Of a DNA stretch of 64,000 nt, positions 43,090 through 51,894 are shown piece by piece (position 1 is the first letter of the stretch; each line of letters starts with the position of its first letter). The DNA comes from an uncultured Crocinitomix sp. (GTDB lineage: Bacteria; Bacteroidota; Bacteroidia; Flavobacteriales_D; Crocinitomicaceae), in assembly GCA_905478225.1 (NCBI GenBank), contig CAJQHR010000037.1:62001-126000 (forward strand), in the 5' to 3' direction. The notes beneath the pieces are model-generated. The model did no database searches. It was not told the DNA's origin and worked only from the letters and a program-made list of their open reading frames with translations. Position numbers and translations under genes: made by a program.

Positions 43090-44432
43090 CTATTGCTTCA
43101 CAAATTTTTGGGTCATGTAGGTTTGGTCGGATAGACCAATGTACGCTATGTAAATACCTGGTTTAAGTTGATTAATCGCAATATTTGTTTCGTTTGTGGA
43201 AAGCACAGACTGTCCAATTGAATTATAGATGGTGATTTGATCTATTCCGATACTGGCATTAATGGTTAGCTGACCTTTGGCAGGATTTGGATAAATATGA
43301 ATGTTCTCAGTCGATTTATTTGTTGCAAGTTCAGTTAAAGCGCAATCAACAGCACACCAATCTCTAGCTTCTAATTCGCATAGAATAAATTCATAAGCCA
43401 ACTTATTCGTTCCATCTCCATCCCAAGTTCGAACGCCAAGTGTTCTGAGATATTCTAGGAAAACGGGGTCGTCTATGCCATAATACTCGCCAAAAAATTC
43501 CACATCTGCCATGGACCAATCGGTAGATTTAAAAATAGTAAGATATTTAATATGGTCATAATGTTTGTCCCATGCTAGAAATACTTCTGAGAAAAATTGC
43601 GCTTGTAATTCTTCCGAACTGTTGCATGTTTCGCTTGATGCATAGCCGCACTCGGCAAAATAAATGGGTTGATCTAAAGAAGAATAGAGCGCAACTAAAT
43701 CATCAAAATGTTCTTCTACCACACCAGGAGATTCCATGGTGAAATCTGGAGCGAACGGATAATACGTTGTTGCAACAATGTCCAAATCTTCATTTAGCAG
43801 TTGGCAATAGGTTGATTTAGAAGGGTGTGTTAATCCGTCTAACGTGAGTGTTGTTCCAACTTTTAAAACCTTTCCATAGAGTTCAAAATAGCGAGTTTTG
43901 GCATAGGGAACAATACTATCTAGAAAGACTTTGTATGCTGTATACAAGCTTTCATCTGTGCCGAATAAAATATCGCTCTCATTCCCAACATAAGTGCGGC
44001 TAAATCAATGTCTGGAATATGAATAAAAATTGTGTCGAGTGCTGTTTTAAACCGTTCTATTAGTATGGGGTCATCAAAATCTGTCGCCATAAGATCGGCA
44101 GGCACTTCTTTATTTGTTGTGTTTGTAACCGCTATTTGCATCTCAACTTTCGTTTCGTTGTAAGGGAAATAAAAATTAGCAATGTCTAATCGAGATACTA
44201 TAAAATCTGGATCAAATGCTCCGGCATCTGGTTCTAATCCAGACCAGGTTAATGATAAATGAGTAGACTCTTGGCATGCATTTGCCGCGAATCCAAATGC
44301 GACGTCATAGTCGTCGCTTTCTGTCACATCAACTTGCCAAGCTAGAATTATATCCCCTTTAGCGAGTTGTGCATTGGTTGAGAATTGAAAGCCAATGAGG
44401 CTGAAGAAAAATAATAGTGAGGTGCGTTTCAT
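43090..44432 (-). pseudogene. Secreted glycosidase-like T9SS protein broken by a frameshift
   Basis: Two overlapping minus-strand frames (44432-43920 and 43947-43090) make one protein of about 447 residues: signal peptide (MKRTSLLFFFSLIGFQFSTNAQ), a TIM-barrel-like domain and a T9SS sorting domain (IYPNPAKGQLTINA). The first frame reads LAALMLGMRAIF, while adding one T near 43992 restores LAALYVGNESDILFGTDESLY, the expected reading with a glycosidase-like GNE motif. So one base is missing in a short A/T run. It may be a pseudogene, a sequencing error, or rarely programmed frameshifting. The substrate is unknown. Confidence 0.82.
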
Positions 44433-44494
44433 GGTCTATTTTATTGGTTTACGTAGAATAGTCGTGTTAATTTACTGTACGTATATATTAGGCA

Positions 44495-44531
44495 TAAAAA
44501 AACCCTGTTCGCCTTAAACTTACAGGGTTTT
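44495..44531 (-). terminator. Intrinsic terminator after the cold-shock gene
   Basis: Ten-bp perfect stem AAAACCCTGT / ACAGGGTTTT with a 13-base loop; on the minus strand it is followed by a T run. It lies 21 bp after the csp stop. Confidence 0.85.
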
Positions 44532-44551
44532 GAATAAGATTATAAATCTAT

Positions 44552-44746
44552 CTAGTCGATAATTTTAACGTCTACTGCGTTTAAACCTTTTCTACCGTCT
44601 TTTAAATCGAATTCAACTTTGTCGCCTTCGTTGATTTCGTCGATTAATCCAGTTACGTGTACAAAGTACTCTTGATTGTCTGCGTCATCTATGACGAATC
44701 CAAATCCTTTTGATTCATTGAAGAATTTTACTGTTCCGTTTTTCAT
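44552..44746 (-). CDS. CspA-family cold-shock protein
   Basis: The start is the ATG at 44746, giving 64 residues MKNGTVKFFNESKGFGFVID with RNP-1-type KGFGFV and RNP-2-type YFVHVTGL. It binds single-stranded nucleic acid and melts RNA structure. The longer frame to 44797 adds an unlikely leader. A clear terminator follows. The gene name cannot be fixed among csp paralogues. Confidence 0.93.
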   Translation of the reverse strand: MKNGTVKFFNESKGFGFVIDDADNQEYFVHVTGLIDEINEGDKVEFDLKDGRKGLNAVDVKIID

Positions 44747-44865
44747 TGTAATAAAAATAATATTAAGGCATAAAGGTAGTATTAAAAAATGAGGCAATCA
44801 GTTTTTATGGGTATTTTTTTCAGTGATTAATAGATTTATTTGATGTTTTGAGCTTAAAACACACA

Positions 44866-45546
44866 TTAATCACTGAATATAAAGAAGCCTAAACCACCCG
44901 GGTCACGTATAATAATATTGTCCACAATTCCATCCGGATTAAAGTGAGAGATTTCTTCTGTGATGTCAATATTTGCGGTACGAACGCCTTCAATAATTGT
45001 CATATTCTCTTTCCCATTGAAAAAAGATACGGAAGGGTTGAAGAAGAGGTGAGGACAACATTGGTGCTTCATTAAACTAATCGAAAATCCTTCTTCATTA
45101 GAAAGTGCTTCCCAGCCATGTTCCAGATTTCCCATAGTTTGCTTATAGCCAAAATTCTCCCAAAAACCAATTGATTCTTCAATTTGGTTCGTCTCTAAAG
45201 AAAAACCGCCGTAAGTTCCAATAAGGGGTTTCGTGTCACTCTGCGGCAAATGCTCAATTGCGTCCTCCAAATAAACACAGCAACCTGCCGGCGACGTGAT
45301 AAGATATCCGTTTTTCATTTTCGTGGCTTTATCACTCAAACCATTATCCGATAAAAAAGCTTCCCAATTCGTTCCAAAGCATTTAATTCCTGCACGGCTA
45401 AATCGATCTTTGTTTAATTCAATTGTGATGCCATTTGAATAAACAAAGGTTTTATCAGATGAGGTGTGAATTTCAAAACCAATTTTTTCATAGAAGTTGC
45501 GGCTTTCTTCAAAATTGGGCGTTGGGGTTTGAATAATTGTTTTCAT
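44866..45546 (-). CDS. VOC-superfamily (glyoxalase-like) protein
   Basis: The 226-residue protein contains two vicinal-oxygen-chelate modules: TPNFEESRNFYEKIGFEIH at the start and TNQIEESIGFWENFGYKQT in the middle, with SPAGCCVYLED and IIRDPGGLGFFIF as the matching C-terminal strands. VOC proteins are metal-binding dioxygenases, lyases or resistance proteins; the activity cannot be told here. Adjacent cysteines (GCC and CCP) are unusual for the family. Confidence 0.83.
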   Translation of the reverse strand: MKTIIQTPTPNFEESRNFYEKIGFEIHTSSDKTFVYSNGITIELNKDRFSRAGIKCFGTNWEAFLSDNGLSDKATKMKNGYLITSPAGCCVYLEDAIEHLPQSDTKPLIGTYGGFSLETNQIEESIGFWENFGYKQTMGNLEHGWEALSNEEGFSISLMKHQCCPHLFFNPSVSFFNGKENMTIIEGVRTANIDITEEISHFNPDGIVDNIIIRDPGGLGFFIFSD

Positions 45547-45593
45547 AATATTTAATCCATGAAAAATTAAAATTAGTTAAAATTCTATTGGCA

Positions 45594-46205
45594 TTATCTC
45601 ATCCATCCTTCAATAATATAATTAGTCTTGATAAGCTTGGCTGATTTCCCATCCACGTTTTCAAACCAAAGTTCAAAACGAGCGGCATAAGGTTTGCCCC
45701 AATCTCCTTCATATATCGTGAAGTTTTTTAATAGGCGGTGAACTTTAAGAGTATCACTTTTAAAAACCTCAATAGAAGAACGGTCTTTTAATCGATCTGT
45801 CGAGAGTTGAAGTTCTTGAGTAATCTCGTATGCTTTTAAGAAAATGGTTCCATTTGCACGAGGCGCAAACGTGTAATCATACTCAAATAAACCAGGTTGA
45901 AATGAATTAAATAAAGTTAGTCGGTTTTCTTCTATAGGGAGATTTAGAATACTATCTGATCTTTTTATATCCGGATTAAAAGGAAGGTCGGTGGGGTAAA
46001 TCAATTCTACGTTAGTTGGAATTTTTAATGAATCGGCAAAATGGTCAAGGAAATCCCCAAACATAATATTGTCTTGTTCCATTGGAGTTAACTTGTCGAA
46101 TTCATCCTTCATATGATCTGTCGGTACTGTCTCCTTGCAGGCGAACACAAAGAGTAGGCTTAGATAACAGAATAAGTGTTTTATTTTGGCTGTATCCATC
46201 TTCAT
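45594..46205 (-). CDS. Lipoprotein of unknown function
   Basis: The 203-residue product has a lipoprotein signal ending LLFVFAC (Cys23 or 21 depending on start). Two in-frame ATGs are next to each other (MKMDTAKIKH). The mature region contains a GDFLDHFADSLKIP helix and an RANGTIFLKAYEIT strand; this may be a gliding- or T9SS-related lipoprotein but I cannot assign it. No motif supports a function. Confidence 0.65.
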   Translation of the reverse strand: MKMDTAKIKHLFCYLSLLFVFACKETVPTDHMKDEFDKLTPMEQDNIMFGDFLDHFADSLKIPTNVELIYPTDLPFNPDIKRSDSILNLPIEENRLTLFNSFQPGLFEYDYTFAPRANGTIFLKAYEITQELQLSTDRLKDRSSIEVFKSDTLKVHRLLKNFTIYEGDWGKPYAARFELWFENVDGKSAKLIKTNYIIEGWMR

Positions 46206-46527
46206 TCGAAGTTAATCATCTTTTCGATACTAGCTGGGGACTTAAATAGGTGAATGATTGATTTTTTGTTATTCAAAAGGGCAATTATTTTGATATCAGA
46301 AGTTGGGAAACAACTTTTAGTGAAAAATATTCATCTTTTTTTGTAAAATTATTTTTCATTTAACTATTTGTAAATCAATGATAAAAACATTTGCAAATAT
46401 TTACAAATGTATTTTATACGTATACAAATGTTTATTAGACGGTTAAACATTTGAAGTTGTCATTCCTTTGCAGTGTCGATAACAAACAGCGACAGTAATC
46501 ATTAACATACATTTAAAAACAAACAAC
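46206..46527. promoter_or_regulatory. ssb upstream region with repeated ACATTTG motifs
   Basis: This 322-bp gap is highly AT-rich. ACATTTG or its complement CAAATGT occurs four times at 46387-46393, 46404-46410, 46425-46431 and 46447-46453, the first pair facing each other. ATTTGTAAAT also occurs near 46375. They lie 75-140 bp before the ssb start and look like operator sites for a dimeric regulator. Confidence 0.5.
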
Positions 46528-46878
46528 ATGAACACGTTAAGAAACAAAGTACAATTAATCGGAAATTTAGGACAAGCGCCAGAAATCATCTCATTCGAAA
46601 ATGGGAAAAAATTGGCAAAAATTAGAATAGCAACAAACGAAGTATATAAAACACCCGAAGGTGAAAAAGTAGAGTCTGTGCACTGGCACAATGCAATTGC
46701 CTGGAATGGTCAAGCCGAGATCATTGAAAAGTACGTATCCAAAGGGCAAGAAATTGCAATTGAAGGAAAATTAGTAACCCGTTCATATGAAACAAAAGAA
46801 GGCGAGAAACGTGTAAAAACGGAAGTGCAAATAAATGACATTTTACTTCTTGGTAGAAAAGCAGAAGGAGAGAAGTAG
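46528..46878 (+). CDS. ssb: Single-stranded DNA-binding protein
   Basis: The 116-residue OB-fold protein has the SSB pattern NKVQLIGNLGQAPEI, KLAKIRIATNEVY, VHWHNAIAWNGQAEI and GQEIAIEGKLVTRSYE. It is short and lacks the acidic DF tail of main chromosomal SSBs, so it may be an accessory copy. A second SSB-like gene follows 124 bp downstream on the same strand, but has an internal stop codon. An upstream ACATTTG motif cluster may control it. Confidence 0.92.
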   Translation: MNTLRNKVQLIGNLGQAPEIISFENGKKLAKIRIATNEVYKTPEGEKVESVHWHNAIAWNGQAEIIEKYVSKGQEIAIEGKLVTRSYETKEGEKRVKTEVQINDILLLGRKAEGEK

Positions 46879-46893
46879 GGGAGGTTGGTTTAT

Positions 46894-46933
46894 AGTGTTG
46901 TGTGCTAAGATTTTGAGCGAGGCGCATAACACT
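46894..46933. other. Hairpin between the two ssb genes
   Basis: AGTGTTGTGTGC and GCGCATAACACT pair over 12 bp with two G-U pairs and a 16-base loop. No T run follows, so it is not a standard terminator. It lies 16 bp after the ssb stop and may affect readthrough. Confidence 0.5.
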
Positions 46934-47002
46934 TAGACTACCGTAAAAGAGTTTAAAAAGAAGTAAAATATAGTTTAATCGTTAATCCAAAATAATAAAG
47001 TC

Positions 47003-47344
47003 ATGAACAAATTACAGAACGCAGTGAACCTAATCGGCAGAACGGGCATTAACCCAACCGTGAGAACATTTGAAAACGGTGTAAAACTAGCCAAGTTCTC
47101 CCTAGCCACCAATGAAACAATCAAATAAGTGAACGGCAAAAAAACATTAACTCAGTGGCATCAAATTATCGCTTGGGGAAAGAAGGCTGAGCTCATTGAG
47201 AAATTCGTCAAGAAAGGGCAGTTATTAGCCGTGGATGGAAAATTGGTGAATCGTGTTTATCAAGAAAAGGGTGGTTCAAATCGCCGAGTAACTGAAATTC
47301 AAGTGAACGAAATATTATTAATAAACCCAAAAAAGGCCGGATAG
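47003..47344 (+). pseudogene. Second ssb copy with in-frame TAA
   Basis: From ATG 47003 the frame gives 41 residues of an SSB (NAVNLIGRTGINPTVRTFEN, KLAKFSLATNETIK), then TAA at 47126-47128, then in the same frame GTG and 71 more residues (WHQIIAWGKKAELIEKFVKK, AVDGKLVNRVYQEKG, VTEIQVNEILLIN). Together they equal a full SSB, aligned to ssb upstream. A GTG restart at 47129 could make the C-terminal part, but it would lack the first OB strands. A single nonsense change is the simplest reading. Confidence 0.85.
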
Positions 47345-47368
47345 GGGTTGACGGAACCTTTTAGGTTT

Positions 47369-47404
47369 AAAGCGCTTTCAATGATATATTGGAGGCGCTT
47401 TTTT
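47369..47404 (+). terminator. Intrinsic terminator after the ssb pair
   Basis: AAAGCGC and GCGCTTT arms with a wobble-paired inner stem and a 5-base loop are followed by TTTTG. It lies 24 bp after the second ssb frame. Confidence 0.75.
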
Positions 47405-47431
47405 GTTTCAATGAGAATTATGAATGACTAT

Positions 47432-48031
47432 TTAGAGCTTAATAATTTTGACTGTTCCTGATCTGTCCGCTCTTCTGATTCGGAGTAAGTAGGAACCTTG
47501 CGTTAAGCCAAGAACGGAAATTGGATCTCCATTAATGCGTTGTCCTTTTCTTACGATTTCACCTGCATCTGAAATTATTTTATAGCTGAAATCATCTTCA
47601 ATGTTTATTTGGATAAAATTAGATGAAGGATTGGGGTACAGATTCACATCCACGGGATTATCAATATCAGGTAAGATTTCGCTGGTAATCTCAAATGTAT
47701 CCCTTACCATACATCCTTCAATGTCGCTCAATACAAGGATATAGTTTCCAGAAGTAAGGTAAAACAAATCTTCTGCATCATCAAAATCGCCGGTTCCATC
47801 AATATCCCAATCAATGACATACGGAGGCACACCGCCGTCTATTGAAATATCAATAGCACCATCTAGTTCTATATTTACGAACTGAATTGAATCTAACTCG
47901 ATTGTCGGTGCTTCAAGAACTGTGAAATCAAATGGATTACCTACCCAAGAATGTAAGTTAGAGTAATCCCTACCACACCCTTTAAAAACAGACAGAGCTT
48001 CATAGGGTCCCCATCTTGCTCGTTTAGCTAA
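47432..48031 (-). pseudogene. C-terminal fragment of a T9SS cargo protein
   Basis: An open minus-strand frame from after a TAA at 48032-48034 to 47432 encodes about 199 residues with no start codon and no signal peptide: a RARWGPYEALSVFKGCG segment, a PKD/Ig-like region (SGNYILVLSDIEGCMVRDTF) and a T9SS sorting domain (VNLYPNPSSNFIQINI, LTQGSYLLRIRRAD). A GTG at 47830 gives only the last 132 residues. A 5' part of the gene seems to have been lost or the reading frame broken upstream. No intact partner of it is in the window. Confidence 0.75.
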
Positions 48032-48187
48032 TTACTTAAACATTGGAGAAGAGCTATTGGTTCTGAAAAAGCTGATTTGTTGGACCTGGTTTTTGCGGTT
48101 CTTTGAGAAGATAACTATCTTTTTTCTTTTCAGCATTCGGTATTTTTCTCCAAGTGCTTATATTTAGAGAAGACAAATTTTCTTAAC

Positions 48188-50095
48188 ATGAGCGACTACC
48201 AAATTAAAGGCTTTGCGGCCTATAAAAGCACTTATCAAAAATCGGTGAAAGAACCAGAAGCGTTTTGGGATGAAATTGCCAGTGAAAATTTTGTTTGGCA
48301 AAAGAAATGGGATACCGTTTTAGATTGGGATTTCTCAAAGCCTGAAGTGAAATGGTTCGAAGGCGCACAATTGAACATTACCGAAAATTGTATTGATCGG
48401 CATTTAGAAACACGCGGAGATAAAACGGCGATTTTATTCGAACCAAATGATCCTAGTGAAGCCACGCAGCATATTACATATAACGAATTGTCTGAGCGCG
48501 TCAATCGATTCGCGAATGTTTTAAAAAGCAATGGAATAACAAAAGGAGATCGGGTCTGTATTTATTTACCCATGATTCCTGAATTGGCGGTTTCTGTTTT
48601 GGCCTGTGCCCGAATTGGCGCGATTCATTCGGTTGTTTTTGCAGGATTTTCTTCTACGGCATTGTCGACTAGAATTAATGATAGTGATTGCAAAATGGTC
48701 ATTACTTCTGATGGATCTTATCGGGGAGAAAAAACAATCGACTTAAAAGGAATTGTAGACGAAGCCTTGCAAGAATGTTCCGTCGTTGAAACCGTGTTGG
48801 TGGCAAAACGAATTAATTCGGATATTCAAATGAAAGAGGGTCGCGATAAATGGTTGCAACTTGAATTGGGTGCCGCCTCTGCTTTTTGCAAACCTGAAAT
48901 GATGGACGCGGAAGATCCACTCTTTATTTTATATACATCAGGATCCACTGGAATGCCAAAAGGCATGGTGCACACTACAGCGGGATATATGGTTTATACG
49001 GCCTATACATTTAGTAATGTCTTTCAATACCAAGAAAATGACGTGTATTGGTGTACTGCGGACATTGGTTGGATCACTGGACATAGTTATATCGTTTACG
49101 GTCCGTTAGCGAATGGTGCAACTACCGTTATTTTTGAAGGAACACCGAGCTATCCAGATTGTGGTCGTTTTTGGGCGATTGTAGAGAAGCATAAAGTGAA
49201 TCAATTTTACACGGCACCAACGGCAATTAGGGCGCTGGCAAAAGAGAGTTTGGATAATTTAGAAGGATATGATCTAAGTTCTTTAAAAGTATTAGGTACA
49301 GTTGGCGAACCGATTAATGAAGAAGCATGGCATTGGTATGATGAAAACATTGGTAAGAAGAAATGCCCAATTGTGGATACATGGTGGCAAACTGAAACTG
49401 GTGGAATTTTAATCTCACCAATTCCAAACTGCACCGAGACTAAACCAACGTATGCGACCTTGCCTTTACCAGGCACTCAGCCGGCACTTTTTGACGAAAA
49501 TGGGGTGGAATTAGAAGGGAACAATCTAGAAGGTAGCTTATGCATTAAATATCCTTGGCCGTCAATGGCTCGAACAATATGGGGCAATCATAACCGCTAT
49601 CGTGAAACGTATTTCTCGGCTTTCCCCGGCACCTATTTCACCGGAGACGGCGCCTTGCGAGATGGGGATGGCTTTTACAGAATTACTGGTAGGGTGGATG
49701 ATGTGATAATTGTATCGGGACATAATTTAGGAACCGCTCCAATTGAAGATGCGATTAATGAGCATCCTCTGGTTGCAGAATCTGCGATCGTTGGCTTTCC
49801 GCATGATATAAAGGGCAGCGCATTATACGGTTATGTGACACTAAAAGAAAAAGCACTGAGCAGAAACCCGGATGATTTACGATTAGAAATCAATCAAATG
49901 ATCGCTGATCTTATTGGGCTAATCGCAAAATTGGATAAAATTCAATTTACGAATGGATTACCGAAAACACGTTCCGGTAAAATCATGCGCCGAATTTTAA
50001 GAAAAATCGCCTGTGGTGAAGTCGATAATTTGGGAGATATTTCGACTTTGCTAAATCCAGAAGTGGTAGAAGATATTAAGGAAAATGTGATTTAA
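48188..50095 (+). CDS. acs: Acetyl-CoA synthetase (AMP-forming)
   Basis: The 635-residue enzyme makes acetyl-CoA from acetate, ATP and CoA through acetyl-AMP. Landmarks: YTSGSTGMPKGMVHT phosphate loop, WCTADIGWITGHSYIVYGPL, WWQTETGG, YFTGDGALRDGDGFY, and the C-terminal PKTRSGKIMRRILR containing the conserved acetylatable Lys. Length and motifs match Acs. It is a single-gene unit. Confidence 0.95.
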   Translation: MSDYQIKGFAAYKSTYQKSVKEPEAFWDEIASENFVWQKKWDTVLDWDFSKPEVKWFEGAQLNITENCIDRHLETRGDKTAILFEPNDPSEATQHITYNELSERVNRFANVLKSNGITKGDRVCIYLPMIPELAVSVLACARIGAIHSVVFAGFSSTALSTRINDSDCKMVITSDGSYRGEKTIDLKGIVDEALQECSVVETVLVAKRINSDIQMKEGRDKWLQLELGAASAFCKPEMMDAEDPLFILYTSGSTGMPKGMVHTTAGYMVYTAYTFSNVFQYQENDVYWCTADIGWITGHSYIVYGPLANGATTVIFEGTPSYPDCGRFWAIVEKHKVNQFYTAPTAIRALAKESLDNLEGYDLSSLKVLGTVGEPINEEAWHWYDENIGKKKCPIVDTWWQTETGGILISPIPNCTETKPTYATLPLPGTQPALFDENGVELEGNNLEGSLCIKYPWPSMARTIWGNHNRYRETYFSAFPGTYFTGDGALRDGDGFYRITGRVDDVIIVSGHNLGTAPIEDAINEHPLVAESAIVGFPHDIKGSALYGYVTLKEKALSRNPDDLRLEINQMIADLIGLIAKLDKIQFTNGLPKTRSGKIMRRILRKIACGEVDNLGDISTLLNPEVVEDIKENVI

Positions 50096-50137
50096 TAAGC
50101 GCCTTCAAAGGTTCGTGTAATTATTACCCCAATTGAG

Positions 50138-50524
50138 TTATGCGGCTATTTTTTTAAAGATTGATTCCATTCCTTGAAACGCTTTTTTTTGCGATCCAGA
50201 AAGCATTACATTCTTTATTCCTCCGCCAATAACTTCAAGTATACTTTTACGGGCTTTTACACTTTTTCCAAAATAAGCGTTCATCACTTTGTTTGGGATA
50301 ACGTATGACATCATTAACTCATTTTCTTGACTGAAATAGACTTTCATGCCGTGCATTGAACTCTTCTTAACAAGTACGCATTTTTCCATTTGTCCATTCG
50401 CATCTGTTCTAAGACCCCAAATATCATACGTTAACGAACTTTCATAAGAGTTTTCTCCTTTTAAAAAATCCATCAATTTATCTAATATATTGTATTCGTT
50501 TTTAAGCGTAATTTTATTTCCCAT
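50138..50524 (-). CDS. Protein of unknown function
   Basis: The 128-residue product (MGNKITLKNEYNILDKLMDF) is soluble, mixed alpha/beta, with a Gly-rich segment ILEVIGGGIKNVML and a basic C-terminus. It has no signal peptide and no motif I can name. It is a single gene with a 182-bp gap upstream in which I saw nothing else. Confidence 0.6.
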   Translation of the reverse strand: MGNKITLKNEYNILDKLMDFLKGENSYESSLTYDIWGLRTDANGQMEKCVLVKKSSMHGMKVYFSQENELMMSYVIPNKVMNAYFGKSVKARKSILEVIGGGIKNVMLSGSQKKAFQGMESIFKKIAA

Positions 50525-50706
50525 ATTTTTTTAGTTTTCACATCTCGTAATTGTTTATCCTGTTAATTGAAAAGTAGGATTTACTGAACGAGTGCGTGAA
50601 TATATTGAAATTTAATTAATTCAATAAAATAGATTTAAATCCAATTTTAGTTATTAGTCAATCCCCTTTTTTTAAGACAAAAAATGGAATGATCAACTAA
50701 GTTCAC

Positions 50707-51894
50707 TTAAAAACTAGGTTCTTCCTCAAAATCTTTCTGCTTATAAAAGCTCCAATTGAAATAATTCATTAAGTGAATGTTTGTAAAATAGAAATTCATG
50801 ATTTGAGCCGCCGTAAATCCATTTCGCGCCATGCCCATAGCACCTTCTTGGCACACACCAACCCCGTGCCCAAATCCTTTGCCAGTTAACACTACTTTGT
50901 TTCCCACCTTTTTGCAAGAGAACCAGGTGGATTTTAAACGGAATTTTATACGTAGATCTCGTAATGGAATTCCGAGTTGCGGATATTGGTAAAACGCCTT
51001 TCTAGAAGGTTGCGAAAAATTATACATCATAGGTCCTAAAACAGGATCATTAACTGGGTATCCAAAATGACTAACCAAATAATTTTTCCAGTCGCTAGCA
51101 TTAATTTCTTTGATCCAATTGGCTTGCCTTGACTTAATGCAAAAGGTGTCGATAATACTTTTACAATGTGAAACAGATTCGTTCCAAACAAAGTCAGATT
51201 CACTGGTTTGTCCACCACAGTTTGCAAAATAGAAACCTTGAGCGAGACGCAATGATTTGTTCAACATCACCACACCACGCGTTGCTTCGACCGCATCAGC
51301 AATTTTTGGGGTATGAATGAGCATATTTTGATAGGCCTGGCAATGCACACGGTCGCAAACTTGAAAACCTTCTTTTCTATGTTTATACAAATGGCCTAAA
51401 ACATAAGTCCGACTCAGAATGGCCTGCACTTTATAATATTCCAAATGTTTGCCACCACCGCCTTCACTTTCTATTACGCCACCTAAATAATTTTTCATTT
51501 CCACGCGGTTGATAATGCGCATGGTATTTGCGCCTTCCGGTGTGAGAATAAAATCGTCTTTATATCTTCGCGTTTTCTTTGAAGAAGGAGCCAAAAATTG
51601 CAGTTTTAGGCTATTGTCCTCTGCCATGGATCGAATACTCAAACTATCATAAAAACCAATTGTTTTATCTGCCTTTACAACCTTTAATTGTTCGCCACTT
51701 CGTTTGATGAATAGCGATTGTCCATCCCAAATATTGGTAATTAAACTGGTGTCGCCCATAATCTCATAATTTCCTTCCAAATGAGATATTTGAACTGTTC
51801 CGAGGGTATAGTCTCGCATGATGCCGATATCCAATTCTTGTGTTCTTCCTTCAAAAGAAAGGAATAAGATTAAGATATAGAGTGTGTTACGCAT
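50707..51894 (-). CDS. SpoIID/LytB-domain secreted protein
   Basis: The 395-residue product has a signal peptide (MRNTLYILILFLSFEG) and a SpoIID-like domain: AILSRTYVLGHLYKH, DRVHCQAYQNM, ARG-like AVEATRGVVMLN, ANCGGQTSESDFVW and a C-terminal GFGHGVGVCQEGAMGMARNG. SpoIID/LytB domains cleave peptidoglycan glycan strands (lytic transglycosylase activity in sporulation). Outside spore formers their job is less clear. The start overlaps the lpxB stop by 8 bp. Confidence 0.88.
   Translation of the reverse strand: MRNTLYILILFLSFEGRTQELDIGIMRDYTLGTVQISHLEGNYEIMGDTSLITNIWDGQSLFIKRSGEQLKVVKADKTIGFYDSLSIRSMAEDNSLKLQFLAPSSKKTRRYKDDFILTPEGANTMRIINRVEMKNYLGGVIESEGGGGKHLEYYKVQAILSRTYVLGHLYKHRKEGFQVCDRVHCQAYQNMLIHTPKIADAVEATRGVVMLNKSLRLAQGFYFANCGGQTSESDFVWNESVSHCKSIIDTFCIKSRQANWIKEINASDWKNYLVSHFGYPVNDPVLGPMMYNFSQPSRKAFYQYPQLGIPLRDLRIKFRLKSTWFSCKKVGNKVVLTGKGFGHGVGVCQEGAMGMARNGFTAAQIMNFYFTNIHLMNYFNWSFYKQKDFEEEPSF

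Noticed and set aside
46443-46927. Minus-strand ORFs opposite ssb
   Set aside because: Shadow frames of the ssb coding strand with no motif.
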